From the NCBI GenBank assembly GCA_949051815.1, contig CARQVR010000076.1:1-14248 (forward strand): a stretch of 14,248 bases of DNA. Direction: 5' to 3'. Position 1 is the first letter of the stretch. Each line of letters starts with the position of its first letter. The notes below the pieces were generated by a model. That model was not told the DNA's origin, searched no databases, and saw nothing but the letters and a program-made list of their open reading frames with translations. The position numbers and the translations under genes were made by a program. Source of the DNA: an uncultured Lachnospiraceae bacterium. Its GTDB lineage: Bacteria > Bacillota > Clostridia > Lachnospirales > Lachnospiraceae. Positions 14,127 to 14,248 of the stretch are shown here, piece after piece.

Positions 14127-14160
14127 GCGGCAAGGATGCCGCAATAAATTCAAGGAGGAA
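14127..14160 (+). promoter_or_regulatory. CsrA-type binding hairpin and Shine-Dalgarno site in flagellin leader
   Basis: GCGGC (14127-14131) pairs with GCCGC (14138-14142), presenting AAGGAT in a six-base loop. CAAGGATG matches the core of the known CsrA consensus (ACARGGAUGU). A second AAGGA (14152-14156) lies in the ribosome binding site AAGGAGG, with GG pairs 20 bases apart, a spacing a CsrA dimer can bridge. This is the same arrangement as the translational repression site on Bacillus subtilis hag mRNA. Confidence 0.82.
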
Positions 14161-14166
14161 TATAGT

Positions 14167-14248
14167 ATGATAGTAAAACACAACATTACAGCGATGAACT
14201 CTAACAGAATGTTAGGACTGACCACTTCTTCTCAGGCTAAGTCCACAG
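14167..14248 (+). CDS. fliC: Flagellin, 5' part
   Basis: Flagellin is the main filament subunit, secreted through the flagellar export channel. Only the first 27 codons are in the window. They read MIVKHNITAMNSNRMLGLTT followed by SSQAKST, the typical flagellin N-terminus (Asn-His/Ile-Asn-Thr-Ala-Met-Asn-x-x-Arg-x-Leu/Leu-Gly pattern), which forms the D0 helix and carries the export signal. The start at 14167 has AAGGAGG eight bases upstream. It is preceded by a sigmaD promoter and a structured leader with a CsrA-type site. The reading frame continues past the right edge. Confidence 0.92.
   Translation, partial: MIVKHNITAMNSNRMLGLTTSSQAKST

Noticed and set aside
1..14248. Mobile elements, CRISPR arrays, tRNA or rRNA genes
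   Set aside because: No transposase or integrase motifs, regularly spaced repeats, or tRNA/rRNA signatures were seen; almost the whole window is accounted for by the listed genes.

Overview
The window is a late-stage flagellar assembly locus. Most of it encodes the hook-filament junction, filament cap, export chaperones and the start of flagellin, together with the FliW-CsrA regulatory pair. The gene set and order (flgN-flgK-flgL-fliW-csrA, then flaG-fliD-fliS-chaperone-fliC), strong AGGAGG-type ribosome binding sites and sigmaD/FliA-type promoters point to a motile Gram-positive Firmicute of the Clostridia. Two consecutive flgK genes, greatly enlarged FlgL and FliD, and cysteine-containing axial proteins suggest a Lachnospiraceae-like gut anaerobe. 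That last step is inference from general knowledge, not from a search. The layout resembles, from memory, the late flagellar region of Clostridioides difficile.

Region 1 (1-6558, + strand): a compact run of the 3' part of flgN, two divergent flgK paralogs, an oversized flgL, fliW and csrA (the last two with no spacer). It ends at a strong hairpin-plus-U-tract terminator at 6513-6558. Region 2 (6603-9913, - strand): a three-gene operon transcribed against the flagellar genes. In transcription order it holds a GT4-type glycosyltransferase, an unrecognised protein with weak methyltransferase-like features, and a CgeB/DUF3880-type glycosyltransferase. It has its own sigmaA-type promoter (TTGAAA-N17-TATAAT). 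Its position between two flagellar operons suggests a role in glycosylating flagellin or another surface substrate, but this is not proven. Region 3 (10021-13965, + strand): a sigmaD-type promoter drives flaG, fliD, fliS and a small coiled-coil protein in the FliT position. Region 4 (13966-14248): an AT-rich palindrome, a second sigmaD-type promoter nearly identical in its core to the first, a structured leader of about 125 bases, and the first 27 codons of flagellin.

The parts fit a regulatory circuit known from Bacillus subtilis, in which CsrA represses flagellin translation and FliW, which binds flagellin, sequesters CsrA. The flagellin leader carries a hairpin whose loop is a near-perfect CsrA target (CAAGGATG), and a second AAGGA overlaps the Shine-Dalgarno 20 bases downstream. 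A similar pair of AAGGA motifs, 18 bases apart, precedes fliW, raising the possibility of feedback on fliW-csrA itself. The least explained elements are the middle gene of the reverse operon, the tandem FlgK pair, the large FlgL and FliD insertions, and the palindrome in front of the flagellin promoter.
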